A model generated the notes under the pieces. That model was not told the origin of the DNA. It worked only from the letters and a program-made list of their open reading frames with translations, and searched no databases. DNA of 64,000 nt, from contig NZ_CP013940.1 in assembly GCF_001277215.2 (NCBI RefSeq), positions 1 through 64,000 on the forward strand, written 5' to 3'. The translations under genes and the position numbers were made by a program. Of the stretch, positions 45,641-57,570 are shown in pieces. Source of the DNA: Cronobacter malonaticus LMG 23826. GTDB lineage: Bacteria; Pseudomonadota; Gammaproteobacteria; Enterobacterales; Enterobacteriaceae. The number at the start of each line of letters is the position of its first letter. The stretch's first letter is position 1.

Positions 45641-46756
45641 ATGAAGAATCTGTGCAGATGGCTTGCGGCGGGGCTGCTGCTGGCGACCGTTTCAGCCCAT
45701 GCCACCTGTGGCTGGGCTGACTGGGACCGCTTTAAAGGCGGCTATATCAGCGAAGAAGGACGCGTGATTGACCCAAGCGATCCGCGCAAAATCACGACGT
45801 CAGAAGGGCAGAGCTACGCGCTGTTCTTCGCCCTCGCGGCCAATGACCGCGAGGCGTTCGATAACATTCTTCAGTGGACGGAAAATAACCTTGCGCAAGG
45901 CTCGCTGAAAAACACGCTGCCCGCCTGGCTGTGGGGCATGAAAGGGCCGGACGAATGGACGGTGCTCGATACCAATTCGGCTTCCGACGCCGATCTGTGG
46001 ATAGCCTGGAGTCTGCTTGAAGCGGGGCGCTTGTGGAAAGAGCCGCGCTACAGCGACACCGGCAAAGCGCTGCTGGATCGCATCGGCAAAGAAGAAGTGG
46101 TGAACGTGCCTGAGCTTGGCGACATGCTGCTGCCGGGTAAAGTGAGCTTCGCCGAGCCGACGCTCTGGCGCTTTAACCCAAGCTATATGCCGCCGCAGCT
46201 GGCGCGCTATTTCACCCGTTACGGCAAACCCTGGACGACTATCCGCGATACCAACCTGCGCCTGCTGCTGGAAACGGCCCCGCAGGGCTTTTCGCCGGAC
46301 TGGGTGAGCTATGAGGCGAAGAAAGGCTGGGTGATGAAGCCTGCGGCACCGCAAAAACCACTGATTGGCAGCTACGATGCCATTCGCGTTTATCTGTGGG
46401 TCGGCATGATGAACCCGGCGGATGAACAGCAGGCGCCACTGCTCAAAAAACTCAGCCCGATGGAAACCGCCACGATCAAAGCGGGCGTGCCGCCGGAAAA
46501 AGTGCGCGTCACCGACGGCAAAACCCAGGGCAACGGGCCGGTGGGCTTCTCCGCCGCGCTGCTGCCGTTCCTGCAAAACCGCGATATCCAGGCGCTGCAA
46601 CGCCAGCGCGTAGTGGACAACTATCCGCAGCAGGACGCCTACTTTAGCTATGTATTAACCCTGTTTGGCCAGGGATGGGATGAACACCGTTTCCGCTTCA
46701 CCGTTGACGGTGAGCTGCAACCCACCTGGGGAGAGTCATGCACAAGTTCGCGTTAA
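45641..46756 (+). CDS. bcsZ: Periplasmic endo-1,4-beta-glucanase BcsZ
   Basis: BcsZ is a glycoside hydrolase family 8 cellulase that trims nascent cellulose in the periplasm and affects fibre length. The 371 residues start with a signal peptide ([21 protein letters not shown]). The general acid is E55 in [14 protein letters not shown], the acceptor-site Asp is D116 in [11 protein letters not shown], and D246 in [11 protein letters not shown] corresponds to E. coli D243. The last 19 bp overlap bcsC, which starts in another frame, so expression is coupled. Confidence 0.97.
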   Translation: MKNLCRWLAAGLLLATVSAHATCGWADWDRFKGGYISEEGRVIDPSDPRKITTSEGQSYALFFALAANDREAFDNILQWTENNLAQGSLKNTLPAWLWGMKGPDEWTVLDTNSASDADLWIAWSLLEAGRLWKEPRYSDTGKALLDRIGKEEVVNVPELGDMLLPGKVSFAEPTLWRFNPSYMPPQLARYFTRYGKPWTTIRDTNLRLLLETAPQGFSPDWVSYEAKKGWVMKPAAPQKPLIGSYDAIRVYLWVGMMNPADEQQAPLLKKLSPMETATIKAGVPPEKVRVTDGKTQGNGPVGFSAALLPFLQNRDIQALQRQRVVDNYPQQDAYFSYVLTLFGQGWDEHRFRFTVDGELQPTWGESCTSSR

Positions 46757-49700
46757 GTATCACCGCGCTGGCGCTCGGCGTCGCCCTCAGCGGGCAGGCG
46801 CAGGCGCAGCCCGATATCCGACAGCAGTTGCTTGAACAGGTGCGGCTTGGCGAAACGGCCAAACGTGACGATCTGGTGCGCCAGTCGCTCTACCGTCTGG
46901 AGCTGATGAACCCGGACGACCCGGACTTTATCGCCGCCAAAATGCGTTATCTGCTGCGTCAGGGCGATAACGCGGGCGCGCAGCAGCAGTTTGCGCGCTT
47001 AGGCAAGCTCGCTCCGCAATCCTCGGCATATCAACAGGCGCGTATCACGCTCGCGCTGGCCTCGCCGGAAGGGCGTCAGCAACTGCAACAGGCGCGTCTG
47101 CTCGGCACGACGGGGCATACGCAGGAGGCGCTGGCGGCGTATCAAAAATTGTTTAACGGCGCGCCGCCGGATGGCGATCTGGCCGTCGAATACTGGGCGC
47201 TGGTCGCAAAAGATCCGGCGCAGCGCGACGAGGCCATTCGCCAGATGCAGGCGCTGGACGCCCGCGCGCCGGGCAATGACCAGCTACGCACGCAGCTCGC
47301 GCTGCAGCTCTTTTCCGCCAACCGCCAGCAGGAGGGTTTCAGCGTGCTGGAGCAGATGGCGAAATCGGGCAGCGGGCGCGAAACGGCGGCAGATCTCTGG
47401 TATCAGCAGATCCAGGGCATGCCCGCGAGCGACGACAGCGTCGCCGCGCTGGAGCGTTTCTTACAGGTGTTCAGCAGCGGTGAAACCGCTGATAAAGCCA
47501 AAGGGCTGCTGGCTGAACAGCAAACCAAACTCGCCGATCCGGCTTATCGCGCCAGAATGCAGGGCATCGCGCGGGTGGAAGAGGGCCAGGGGGCTAAAGC
47601 CATCTCCGAACTGACCACCGCGGTAAAAGCGAACCCGAATGACAGCGAAGCGCTGGGTGCGCTGGCGCAGGCGTACTCTCAGCAGGGCAACCGCGCACGC
47701 GCGGTGCCGCTGCTGGAGCAGGCGCTAAAAGAGGATCCGAACAGCCCCAACAGCGGCCGCTGGCAGAGCCTGTTGCAGGTGAACCGCTACTGGCTGTTGA
47801 TACAGCAGGGCGACGCGGCGCTGAAAGCCAACAATCTGGCGCTGGCGCAGCAGAAATATCAGCAGGCCGCAACGGTGGATAACACCGACAGCTACGCGGT
47901 CCTTGGCCTGGGTGACGTTGCCGTGGCCAAGAAAGACGACGCGGCGGCCGAGCGCTATTACCGGCAGGCGCTGCGCATGGATAACACCAACAGCAACGCG
48001 GTGCGGGGGCTTGCGAATCTCTATCGCCGTCAATCGCCGGAGCGCGCCGAAGCGTTTATCGCCACGCTCTCCGCCAGCCAGCGGCGCAGCATTGACGATA
48101 TCGAACGCAGCATGACGAACGATCGCCTTGAGCAGCAGGCCGCCGCGCTCGAAGCCGAAGGGCGCTTCGCTGACGCCGCCGCGGTGCAGCGTCAGCGTCT
48201 GGCGCTCGACCCGGACAGCGTCTGGATAACCTACCGGCTGGCAAGCGATCTGGCTTCTGCCGGCCAGCGCCGCGACGCCGATACCGTGATGGGGCAACTG
48301 GCGCAGCGTAAGCCCGGCGACCCGGAACAGGTGTACGCCTACGGGCTTTATCTCTCCGGCAGCGATCGTCAGCGCGCCGCGCTAAGCCACCTTAATACGC
48401 TGGCGCGCGACAAATGGACGCCGAATATTCTTGAGCTGTCGCAGCGTTTACAGACCAATGAACTGATGGAGACGGCCAACCGCCTGCGCGACAGCGGGGA
48501 GGAGGCGCAGGCCATCGCGCTGTTGCGCCAGCAGCCGGTCTCCGACCGTATCGATTTAACGCTGGCCGACTGGGCGCAGCAGCGCGGCGATAACGCCACG
48601 GCGCGCGCGCAGTACCAGACAGTGTTAACACGCTCGCCTGCCAGCGAAGAGGCGCGGCTGGGGCTTGCGGAAGTGCTGATCGCGCAGGGTGATAACGCGG
48701 CCGCACGTGAGCAACTCGCGGCGCTGCAAACGCCTGCCGCAGGCGGTGAACCGCGCTCGCCCGGCACGCAGCGGCGTATTGCCAATGCCGAAGCGGCGCT
48801 TGGCGACACCGCGCGTGCGCAGCAGGCTTTCGCCGTGCTTGCCGCTACCGCGAAAACGCAGCCGCCATCGCAGGAAAGCGCGCTGGTGCTGCGCGACGCG
48901 GCGCGCTTTCAGCGTCAGAACGGGCAGCCGCAGCAGGCGTTGCAGACGTATCGTGACGCAATGGTCGCCTCCGGCATCACGCCGACGCGCCCTGGCGATA
49001 ACGACGCCTTCACGCGGCTTACCCGCAACGACGCCAGTGACGACTGGCTGAAGCGCAGCGTGCGTGGCGATGCGGCGGATCTCTATCGCCAGCAGGATTT
49101 AAACGTCACGCTCCAGCACGACTACTGGGGTTCCAGCGGTACGCCGGGGTATTCGGATCTGAAAGCGAACACCACGATGTTGCAGGTGGATGCGCCGCTG
49201 CGCGACGGGCGGCTGTTCCTGCGTACCGACGCGGTGAATATGAATCCGGGCAGTTTTAGCGGCAACAGCTACAGCGAAACCTGGGGCACCTGCGCCGAAA
49301 CGCCCTGCTCCGGTAACGCGAAACAGCGCGCCTCCGGCGTGAGCGTAGCGGCGGGCTGGCGTAACGATACCTGGGATATGGATATCGGCACCACGCCGAT
49401 AGGCTTTGATGTTGTCGATGTGGTGGGCGGCTTAAGCTACAGCAGCGATCTGGGGCCGATTGGCTATACGCTGAACGCGCATCGCCGCCCGATTTCGAGC
49501 TCCATGCTGGCTTTTGGCGGGCAGCGCGACGCGCCGTCCAATACCGGCACGACGTGGGGCGGCGTACGCGCCACCGGCGGCGGCGCGAGCCTCAGCTACG
49601 ATCGCGGCGAGGCGCACGGCGTCTGGGCCAGTCTTAATGCCGATCAGCTCACCGGCAAAAACGTCGCTGATAACTGGCGGGTGCGCTGGATGAGCGGCTA

Positions 49701-50241
49701 TTACTACAAGCTGATTAACGAAAATAATCAGCGCCTCACCATTGGGCTTAACAATATGGTGTGGCACTATGAGAAAGATTTGAGCGGTTATTCTTTAGGC
49801 CAGGGCGGTTACTACAGCCCGCAGGAGTACGTCTCTTTCGCGGTGCCGGTCGCCTGGCGGATGAGAACGGAAAACTGGTCGTGGGAGCTTGGCGCGTCAG
49901 GCTCGTGGTCGCACTCCCGCACGAAGACCGAGCGCCGTTATCCGCTGTCGGGGCTTATCCCGACGCCTGTGATTAACACGCAAAACCCGGCGTTAAGCCG
50001 TTACGCCGATAAGGACGCGCTGGAAGAGGGCAGCAGCAGCAATGGCTGGGGTTATACGGCCAACGCGCTGATTGAAAGACGCATTACCTCAAACTGGTCG
50101 GTGGGTGCCGCCATTGATATTCAGCAGGCGAAGGACTATACGCCGAGCAATTTCTCGCTGTTTATCCGCTATTCGCAGGGCGGCTGGCAGGGCGATATGG
50201 ATATGCCGCCACAGACGCTGACACCGTACGCCGACCGGTAA
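46738..50241 (+). CDS. bcsC: Cellulose export porin BcsC
   Basis: BcsC forms the outer-membrane exit channel for cellulose. The 1167 residues start with a signal peptide ending SGQAQA. A long TPR superhelix of about 19 repeats (about 28-790; examples [17 protein letters not shown] and [18 protein letters not shown]) would bind peptidoglycan and the periplasmic machinery. The last about 350 residues form a 16-strand beta barrel, with aromatic-rich strands such as [18 protein letters not shown] and an end at [12 protein letters not shown]...TPYADR. It is the last gene of bcsRQABZC. No clear terminator follows. Confidence 0.97.
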   Translation: MHKFALSITALALGVALSGQAQAQPDIRQQLLEQVRLGETAKRDDLVRQSLYRLELMNPDDPDFIAAKMRYLLRQGDNAGAQQQFARLGKLAPQSSAYQQARITLALASPEGRQQLQQARLLGTTGHTQEALAAYQKLFNGAPPDGDLAVEYWALVAKDPAQRDEAIRQMQALDARAPGNDQLRTQLALQLFSANRQQEGFSVLEQMAKSGSGRETAADLWYQQIQGMPASDDSVAALERFLQVFSSGETADKAKGLLAEQQTKLADPAYRARMQGIARVEEGQGAKAISELTTAVKANPNDSEALGALAQAYSQQGNRARAVPLLEQALKEDPNSPNSGRWQSLLQVNRYWLLIQQGDAALKANNLALAQQKYQQAATVDNTDSYAVLGLGDVAVAKKDDAAAERYYRQALRMDNTNSNAVRGLANLYRRQSPERAEAFIATLSASQRRSIDDIERSMTNDRLEQQAAALEAEGRFADAAAVQRQRLALDPDSVWITYRLASDLASAGQRRDADTVMGQLAQRKPGDPEQVYAYGLYLSGSDRQRAALSHLNTLARDKWTPNILELSQRLQTNELMETANRLRDSGEEAQAIALLRQQPVSDRIDLTLADWAQQRGDNATARAQYQTVLTRSPASEEARLGLAEVLIAQGDNAAAREQLAALQTPAAGGEPRSPGTQRRIANAEAALGDTARAQQAFAVLAATAKTQPPSQESALVLRDAARFQRQNGQPQQALQTYRDAMVASGITPTRPGDNDAFTRLTRNDASDDWLKRSVRGDAADLYRQQDLNVTLQHDYWGSSGTPGYSDLKANTTMLQVDAPLRDGRLFLRTDAVNMNPGSFSGNSYSETWGTCAETPCSGNAKQRASGVSVAAGWRNDTWDMDIGTTPIGFDVVDVVGGLSYSSDLGPIGYTLNAHRRPISSSMLAFGGQRDAPSNTGTTWGGVRATGGGASLSYDRGEAHGVWASLNADQLTGKNVADNWRVRWMSGYYYKLINENNQRLTIGLNNMVWHYEKDLSGYSLGQGGYYSPQEYVSFAVPVAWRMRTENWSWELGASGSWSHSRTKTERRYPLSGLIPTPVINTQNPALSRYADKDALEEGSSSNGWGYTANALIERRITSNWSVGAAIDIQQAKDYTPSNFSLFIRYSQGGWQGDMDMPPQTLTPYADR

Positions 50242-50364
50242 TAAGATTAATGCGCGTTCGGCCCGCCCGCGCGGTTAAATTCCACAACAATGCAGTATAC
50301 TCCCGCCCGCAATGATAATTATGAGTGATTATCATGCGGGCAGTGGCATCAGTGGAGAATCAAG

Positions 50365-52323
50365 TTGCGAGTCAGTCGTTCCCTCACGATTAAACAGATG
50401 GCGATGGTTTCGGCCGTTTCCGTCTTTTTTCTTTTTATTTTCAGCGTCGTTTTGCTGTTTCATTTCGTGCAGTCGCATCGCTACCACACCGCCATGCAGA
50501 TGGAGAGCATCGCCCGCTCGGTGCGCCAGCCGCTCTCTGCGGCCATTCTGAAAGCCAATATTCCGGAGGCGGAGGCGATCCTTCGCCAAATCAAACCTGC
50601 TGGCGTGATTAGCCGCGCGGATGTGGTGTTGCCCAATCAGTTCCAGGCGTTGCGCATGCGCTTTACGCCGGAGCGCCCCATTCCGGTGACGCTCGCCCGC
50701 GTTTTTGAGCTGCCGGTGCAGATCTCCCTGCCGCTCTATTCGCTGGAGCGGCCCGCCAACCCGCAGCCGCTCGCCTATCTGGTCTTGCAGGCCGACTCCT
50801 GGCGGATGTACCGCTTTATTATCAATGCGATTTCGACACTGTTGACCACCTTCCTGCTGCTGGCGCTGATCCTCTCGGTGGCGATCACCTGGTGTATCAA
50901 CCGCCTGATCCTGCACCCGCTGCGCGATATCACGCGCACGCTGAACGCGCTGGACGCGCATGAGCTGGCGCATCATCAGCTCGCTATTCCGCGTCTGCAT
51001 AAGGATGATGAGATCGGTATGCTGGTGCGCACCTATAACCGCAACCAGCAGGCGCTTGCGCAACAGCTGGACGAGGCGCGCACCAGCGGTACCCGTTTCC
51101 CGCTCACCGGTTTGCCGAACCAGGCGCTGCTTGTCGCACTGCTTGAGCAGGCTGTCGCGGGCGGCGGCGCGACCGCGTTGCTGTATGTGGCCTGCGAGCC
51201 GCTGCGCGAGGTTGACGAATCGCAGCGCGAGGCGCTCCTGCTCGCGCGCGTCGATAAGCTGCGCTCGGTGCTGACGCCGCGTATGGTGCTGGCGCAGATA
51301 AGCCAGGACGATTTCGCGATTATCGCGCACGGCGTGAAAACGCCGGAACACGCGGTGACGCTGACGCAACAACTGCTGGCGGCGCTTAACGAACCGTCGG
51401 AGTCGGACAGCGGCGCGCCAGCGTGCGCGGCAAGTATTGGCGTGGCGATGTTCGATGGCCGCCAGAGCGCCTCGACGCTTTACCAGAGCGCGATTTCCGC
51501 CGCGCTGGACGCCCGGCGCAGCGGCGTCAATCAGGTAGCATTTTTCGGCGAATCCCCGGTGAGCGCGCAGGAAAGCGCGATGCAGAACGCGCTGGCGCGC
51601 CGCCAGTACGCTGTCTGGCTACAGCCGCAGGTGGATATGCGCAACGGCAATATTGTTGGCGCGGAAGCGCTGCTGCGCGAGCGCCAGCCGGACGGCGAAT
51701 GGTCGTTACCGGTGGGGCTTATCGATAATATTGAGTCGAGCGGGCTTATCGTCACCGTGGGCGACTGGGTGCTGGAAGAGGCGTGTCAGATACTGGCGCG
51801 CTGGCAGGCGCACGGCATTATGCTGCCGCTGTCGGTAAATGTGTCGTCGTTGCAGTTGTTAAAGCGCGATCTGGTGCAGACGATGCTGCAACGGCTGGAA
51901 CGCTACGCCATTAAGCCCGGCACGCTGATTCTGGAGATGACGGAAAGCCAGCGCATCGATGATACCGAAGCCGCCATCGCCATTCTGCGCCCCCTGCGTG
52001 AGGCGGGCGTGCGCATCGCGCTGGACGATTTCGGCATGGGATATTCGAGCCTGAGCCAGTTACAGAAGATGAAAGCGCTGCCGGTGGATAGCCTCAAAAT
52101 CGACAAAAGCTTTATCGATAGCCTGCCGGATGACGACAGCGTGGTATCGGCCATCATCAGCATGGCGAAAAAGCTTAACCTTGAACTGGTGGCCGAGGGC
52201 ATCCAGAACGAGGCGCAGCGCGACTGGCTATTAAACGCGGGCGTGACGGTGGGTCAGGGGTATCTTTTCGGCAAGGCGGCAACGCCTGCGGCGTTTGAAG
52301 ACGGCTGGCTCGCAAAACCGTAA
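50365..52323 (+). CDS. pdeK: Membrane c-di-GMP phosphodiesterase PdeK (YhjK, HmsP-like)
   Basis: The 652-residue inner-membrane protein has two membrane helices (about 12-34 and 150-175) flanking a periplasmic region, a HAMP linker (about 175-230), a degenerate GGDEF domain and an EAL domain (about 395-640). Catalytic elements are EALLR at about 433-437, [23 protein letters not shown] near 554 and the second-loop DKSF. The GGDEF half lacks the GGDEF signature, so it is a phosphodiesterase. TTG 50365 with GGAG upstream gives the conserved [18 protein letters not shown] start. It lies next to bcsC, as in E. coli, and probably controls c-di-GMP seen by BcsA. Confidence 0.94.
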   Translation: MRVSRSLTIKQMAMVSAVSVFFLFIFSVVLLFHFVQSHRYHTAMQMESIARSVRQPLSAAILKANIPEAEAILRQIKPAGVISRADVVLPNQFQALRMRFTPERPIPVTLARVFELPVQISLPLYSLERPANPQPLAYLVLQADSWRMYRFIINAISTLLTTFLLLALILSVAITWCINRLILHPLRDITRTLNALDAHELAHHQLAIPRLHKDDEIGMLVRTYNRNQQALAQQLDEARTSGTRFPLTGLPNQALLVALLEQAVAGGGATALLYVACEPLREVDESQREALLLARVDKLRSVLTPRMVLAQISQDDFAIIAHGVKTPEHAVTLTQQLLAALNEPSESDSGAPACAASIGVAMFDGRQSASTLYQSAISAALDARRSGVNQVAFFGESPVSAQESAMQNALARRQYAVWLQPQVDMRNGNIVGAEALLRERQPDGEWSLPVGLIDNIESSGLIVTVGDWVLEEACQILARWQAHGIMLPLSVNVSSLQLLKRDLVQTMLQRLERYAIKPGTLILEMTESQRIDDTEAAIAILRPLREAGVRIALDDFGMGYSSLSQLQKMKALPVDSLKIDKSFIDSLPDDDSVVSAIISMAKKLNLELVAEGIQNEAQRDWLLNAGVTVGQGYLFGKAATPAAFEDGWLAKP

Positions 52324-52420
52324 TGCCGCTGCAAAGCTGGGCTGGGCAACATGAGCTGACGCGTTTCAGCTCATAAATCTTAACATTTATGTTTCCAATT
52401 TGATGCTCTGATATATCTGA

Positions 52421-53791
<1,371 letters not shown>

Positions 53792-53804
53792 TCACACTCT
53801 TTAG

Positions 53805-53831
53805 CCCGCCGCTGCTTGCTCTGGCGGCGGG
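53805..53831 (+). terminator. Hairpin after dctA
   Basis: CCCGCCG/CGGCGGG with a 13-nt loop lies 13 bp after dctA, with no T-run following. It may be a weak terminator or an mRNA-stabilising hairpin. Confidence 0.4.
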
Positions 53832-53990
53832 TGCCTGCGCATAATTAACGTTTATTTCACTCTATTGCGCGACATTTCCGCTTTTTTGCGGTCTAACGAA
53901 AAGTTTAAGCGCTATCTTTGGCGACGGGCCATCGCAGCCTTTTGTCGCCATTTGACTGTTTTTAACCAGGAATGTTGATCAGGGGTACAC

Positions 53991-55481
53991 ATGCAGGGCA
54001 CAAGAATTCGACTTATCGCTGGCGGCTTACTGATGGCGGCCGCCAGCCTCGTGCAGGCAGAACCGCTCCAGCCCGACCCGGCCTGGCAACAGGGCACGCT
54101 GAGCAATGGCTTTCAGTGGCAAATCCTCTCCACGCCGCAGCGCCCGAGCGACCGCATTGAAATTCGTCTCACCGTTAACACCGGGTCGCTTGCTGAAAAC
54201 ACTCAGCAGAGCGGCTATACCCGTTTTCTGCCGCGCCTGGCCCTGACCCAGAGCGGAAGCCTCCAGGCGGTGCAGGCGCGCTCGCTCTGGCAGCAGAGCA
54301 TCGATCCGAAACGCCCGATGCCGCCGGTCGTGGTTTCTTACGATTACACGCTGTTTAACCTGAGCCTGCCGAATAACCGCAACGACCTGCTGAAAGAAGC
54401 GCTGACGTATCTCTCTGACACCGCCGGGCGGGTCGCCATTACGCCGGAAAGCATCACCAAAGCCCTGCAAACGCAGGATATGGTCGCCACCTGGCCAGAT
54501 ACGCAGGATGGCTGGTGGCGTCAGCGTCTGAAAGGCTCGACGCTGCTGGGCCACGATCCGTCCGTTGACCTGAAACAGCCGGTAGATGCGAAACAGCTCG
54601 ACGCTTACTACAAGAAGTGGTACACCCCGGACGCCATGACGCTTATCGTGGTCGGTAACGTTGACAGCCGCGCGGTGGCGGAGCAGATCAACAAAGCGTT
54701 TGGCGAGCTGAAAGGCAAACGTGAAACTCCGGCCCCGGTGCCGACGCTGTCGCCGCTGCGCCGCGAGCCGGTCGCTATCATGACCGACAGCGTGCGCCAG
54801 GATCGTCTCTCCATTATGTGGGATAACCCATGGCAGCCGATCCGTGAATCCGCCGCGCTGCAGCGTTACTGGCGTGCGGATCTGGCGCGCGAGGCGCTGT
54901 TCTGGCACGTTCAGCAGAACCTGAGCAAAAACAACATCAAAGATATCGGTATCGGCTTTGACTGCCGCGTGCTGTTCCAGCGCGCCCAGTGCGCTATCAA
55001 CGTTGAATCGCCGAACGATAAGCTCGACAGCAATCTGGCGCTCATCGCCCGCGAGCTGGCGAACGTGCGCGAAAACGGCTTGTCGGTGGATGAGTTCAAC
55101 GCGCTGATCGCGCAGAAAAAACTGGAGCTACAGAAGCTGTTCGCCACTTATGCGCGCACCGATACCGATGTACTCATCAACCAGCGGATGCGTTCGCTGC
55201 AAAATCAGGTGGTGGATATCGCGCCGGAGCAGTACCAGAACCTGCGTCAGAGCTTCCTTAATAACCTGACTGCCGCGGAGCTGAACCAGGATTTACGCCA
55301 GCAGCTCTCTCAGGAGATGGCGCTTATCCTGCTGCAACCGAAGGGTGAGGAAGAGTACAGCGTGAAGGCGCTTCAGGAGACGTGGAACCGCATTATGACG
55401 CCTGTGGCCACCGCGCCTGCGCCGGATGACGCGCGCCCGGATGTCACCGACATTCCGCCTCCCGCTGACAAAAGCAATTAA
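53991..55481 (+). CDS. yhjJ: M16-like peptidase homologue YhjJ, catalytically dead
   Basis: The 496-residue protein begins with a signal peptide (about 23 residues, ending SLVQA) and is probably periplasmic. It is organised as an insulinase/M16-type protein (N-terminal half to about residue 235, with YKKWYTPDAMTLIVVGNVD). At the place where active enzymes have HxxEH it reads NTQQSGYTRFLPRL, so the zinc site is missing, as in E. coli YhjJ (498 aa). Role unknown; substrate-binding or chaperone-like functions are possible. A good terminator follows. Confidence 0.94.
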   Translation: MQGTRIRLIAGGLLMAAASLVQAEPLQPDPAWQQGTLSNGFQWQILSTPQRPSDRIEIRLTVNTGSLAENTQQSGYTRFLPRLALTQSGSLQAVQARSLWQQSIDPKRPMPPVVVSYDYTLFNLSLPNNRNDLLKEALTYLSDTAGRVAITPESITKALQTQDMVATWPDTQDGWWRQRLKGSTLLGHDPSVDLKQPVDAKQLDAYYKKWYTPDAMTLIVVGNVDSRAVAEQINKAFGELKGKRETPAPVPTLSPLRREPVAIMTDSVRQDRLSIMWDNPWQPIRESAALQRYWRADLAREALFWHVQQNLSKNNIKDIGIGFDCRVLFQRAQCAINVESPNDKLDSNLALIARELANVRENGLSVDEFNALIAQKKLELQKLFATYARTDTDVLINQRMRSLQNQVVDIAPEQYQNLRQSFLNNLTAAELNQDLRQQLSQEMALILLQPKGEEEYSVKALQETWNRIMTPVATAPAPDDARPDVTDIPPPADKSN

Positions 55482-55486
55482 TCATC

Positions 55487-55509
55487 ACCCGGCTCCGGCC
55501 GGGTTTTTT
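55487..55509 (+). terminator. Intrinsic terminator of yhjJ
   Basis: CCCGG/CCGGG (loop CTCCGG) is followed by six T, 6 bp after the stop. Confidence 0.85.
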
Positions 55510-55523
55510 ATGCGCGACGGAAA

Positions 55524-55552
55524 TAAAAAGCCCGGCGCGCAGGCCGGGCTTC
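55524..55552 (-). terminator. Intrinsic terminator of kdgK
   Basis: On the minus strand GAAGCCCGGC-ctgcgc-GCCGGGCTTTTTATTT forms a stable stem with a U-rich tail, 16 bp beyond the kdgK stop. Confidence 0.85.
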
Positions 55553-55567
55553 TCGAATACGTCAGGT

Positions 55568-56500
55568 TTAGTGCGGCATCGCCTCGCGCGGGATTATCGC
55601 GCCGCGATACTGAATCACGGTGCTGGCGGTCAGGTGGCCGCGTTTTGCCGCCGCTTCGGGGCTGCCGCCGGTGAGACGCACCGCCAGATAACCGGCGCTG
55701 AACGAGTCGCCTGCGGCAGTGGTGTCGATCACGTTCTCTTTCGGCAACTTCACCGCAGGCACCTCGCAGAGCGCTTCACCCTGTACCGCCACCAGACACG
55801 ATTCGGCACCACGCTTAATCACCACTTCACGCACGCCCGCCGCCTGGGTGCGCGCAATGACCTCATCGACAGGTTTCTCGCCCCACAGCGCGTCTTCGTC
55901 ATCCAGCGTCAGGAAGGCGATATCGGTGCAGGCCAGCATCTGCCGGTAAACCTGCTGCGTCTCTTCACGGCTCGCCCACAGGCGCGGGCGATAGTTATTA
56001 TCGAAAATCACTTTACCGCCGTTGGCGCGGCAGGTTTTCAGCAGGCCGAGCAGTTTTTCACGGCTTTGTGGGTTTAAAATCGCCAGGCTGATGCCGCTCA
56101 GGTAGAGATAATCAAAGCGCGCCAGCTGCGCGCAGATGGCGTCGGCCTCGTCGCTCTCCAGCCAGAACTTCGCGGCGGCCTCGTTACGCCAGTACCAGAA
56201 GGTGCGCTCGCCGCGTTCGTCGGTTTCGATGTAATACAGCCCCGGCAGGCGGTTATCCATACGCTGCGTGAGTCCGGTATGCACGTTTTCGGCCTGCCAG
56301 GCATTGAGCATCTGCTGGCTGAACGGGTCTTTGCCAAGCGCGGTGACATAATGCACGGACAGCGCCTGCGGGCTCACCTGACGGGCGATATAGACCGCGG
56401 TGTTGAGCGTATCGCCGCCAAAGCCGCGGTTCATCTGCGCGCCTTTTTCCGACAGTTCAATCATGCATTCGCCAATCACGGCAATCTTGTGCTCTGACAT
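55568..56500 (-). CDS. kdgK: 2-keto-3-deoxygluconate kinase
   Basis: KdgK phosphorylates KDG from pectin, glucuronate or galacturonate breakdown to KDPG, which Eda splits. The 310 residues (E. coli 309) start MSEHKIAVIGECMIELS. PfkB signatures include NRGFGGDTLNTAVYIARQ near 24-41 and DTTAAGDSFSAGYLA near 260, with the catalytic Asp in AAGD. It is a single minus-strand gene between convergent yhjJ and divergent pdeH. A KdgR-like site lies upstream. It is distinct from the KguK kinase at 14834-15775 (only about half as similar to E. coli KdgK by eye). Confidence 0.97.
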   Translation of the reverse strand: MSEHKIAVIGECMIELSEKGAQMNRGFGGDTLNTAVYIARQVSPQALSVHYVTALGKDPFSQQMLNAWQAENVHTGLTQRMDNRLPGLYYIETDERGERTFWYWRNEAAAKFWLESDEADAICAQLARFDYLYLSGISLAILNPQSREKLLGLLKTCRANGGKVIFDNNYRPRLWASREETQQVYRQMLACTDIAFLTLDDEDALWGEKPVDEVIARTQAAGVREVVIKRGAESCLVAVQGEALCEVPAVKLPKENVIDTTAAGDSFSAGYLAVRLTGGSPEAAAKRGHLTASTVIQYRGAIIPREAMPH

Positions 56501-56567
56501 AGTGACTCACCTGAAAACGAGAAGATGGGCGTTAGTGTGTGCCGCCGCGATCGCGCAGTCAAACCTT

Positions 56568-56584
56568 TTAAAACGCTGTTCCAG
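56568..56584. promoter_or_regulatory. Candidate KdgR operator upstream of kdgK
   Basis: TTAAAACGCTGTTCCAG resembles the KdgR consensus (AAAC-N2-TGTTTCA core), matching AAAC, TGTT and CA with the right spacing. It lies about 70 bp before the kdgK start. One-site eyeballing; moderate at best. Confidence 0.4.
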
Positions 56585-56659
56585 TATTTTTTGAGCTGCG
56601 CCCATATTTCTGAAGAAAAGCATTATTCTTTATAACCCTACGGGTCGGACAACTGTGCA

Positions 56660-56686
56660 TAAAGTTCTCAACCGTAGCGCCGATAA
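56660..56686 (+). promoter_or_regulatory. FliA (sigma-28) promoter of pdeH
   Basis: TAAAGTTC (56660-56667), 11 bp, then GCCGATAA (56679-56686): near-perfect match to the flagellar class-3 consensus TAAAGTTT-N11-GCCGATAA. It lies about 46 bp before the pdeH ATG. E. coli pdeH (yhjH) is a known FliA target. Confidence 0.88.
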
Positions 56687-56732
56687 TTCCAGGACGAGTC
56701 CGGTAAACCCTCACATCACAGGACCCTTTACC

Positions 56733-57506
56733 ATGAATTTAAAACAGGTCACTCACCGGCTGGCGCTGCCGTCGGCGAGTGTCGAAAGCCTGCACGAGCG
56801 GCGCTACTGGCTGCAGTGCGAGCGTACCTATACTTATCAGCCGATATACCGTACCGACGGGCGTCTGCTGGCGGTCGAGTTGCTGACTATCGTCACGCAC
56901 CCGGGCGATCCCTCGCGCCGCATCGCGCCCGACCGCTATTTTGCGGGCCTGCCGGTACGCTATCGCGTGGAAGTGATTGAAGAGCAGCTACAGGTGCTGT
57001 CATCGCGCGCGCCGTTTTTCACGGAGAACCACATTCTGGCGTCCGTAAACGTGGATGGCCCGACGCTCATGGCGATGCGCGATATGCCGCAGATCCGTGC
57101 CCTGACCGAAACGCTGCCGTGGGTGCGCTTTGAGCTGGTGGAGCACATCAGCCTGCCGCAAAACTCGACGTTTGCGAGTTTCTGCGAATTCGGCCCGCTG
57201 TGGCTGGACGATTTTGGCACCGGTATGGCGAACTTCTCGGCGCTCAACGAAGTGCGTTATGACTACATCAAAGTGGCGCGCGATCTGTTCATCATGCTGC
57301 GTCAGAGCAGCGAAGGCCGAAATCTGTTCACCATGCTGCTGCAGCTGATGAATCACTACTGCGAAGGCGTGATTGTCGAAGGCGTGGAAACCCTGGAAGA
57401 GTGGCAGGATGTGCAACAGTCGCCTGCACTGGCCGCGCAAGGCTATTTTCTGTCGCGCCCGGTGCCATTCGAAACGCTGGAAACGGTAATACTCAGACTC
57501 TCCTGA
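56733..57506 (+). CDS. pdeH: Flagellar-regulon c-di-GMP phosphodiesterase PdeH (YhjH)
   Basis: PdeH is a soluble, stand-alone EAL domain enzyme that lowers c-di-GMP in motile cells, releasing the YcgR brake and keeping curli and cellulose off. ATG 56733 (AGGA upstream) gives 257 residues (E. coli 255) with the conserved LHERRYWLQCERTYTYQPIY. The EAL motif reads VELLT; SVNVDGPTL, FELVEHI, LDDFGTGMANFSAL and VEGVETLEEW follow, all typical of active enzymes. An in-frame start 78 bp earlier overlaps the promoter and is rejected. A sigma-28 promoter ties it to flagella. Confidence 0.96.
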   Translation: MNLKQVTHRLALPSASVESLHERRYWLQCERTYTYQPIYRTDGRLLAVELLTIVTHPGDPSRRIAPDRYFAGLPVRYRVEVIEEQLQVLSSRAPFFTENHILASVNVDGPTLMAMRDMPQIRALTETLPWVRFELVEHISLPQNSTFASFCEFGPLWLDDFGTGMANFSALNEVRYDYIKVARDLFIMLRQSSEGRNLFTMLLQLMNHYCEGVIVEGVETLEEWQDVQQSPALAAQGYFLSRPVPFETLETVILRLS

Positions 57507-57570
57507 TGAGCTTTGCGCTTTCGTCAACTATCTTTAGTTGAGGCAGGCATCATCAGGACGAGGTGTGAGG

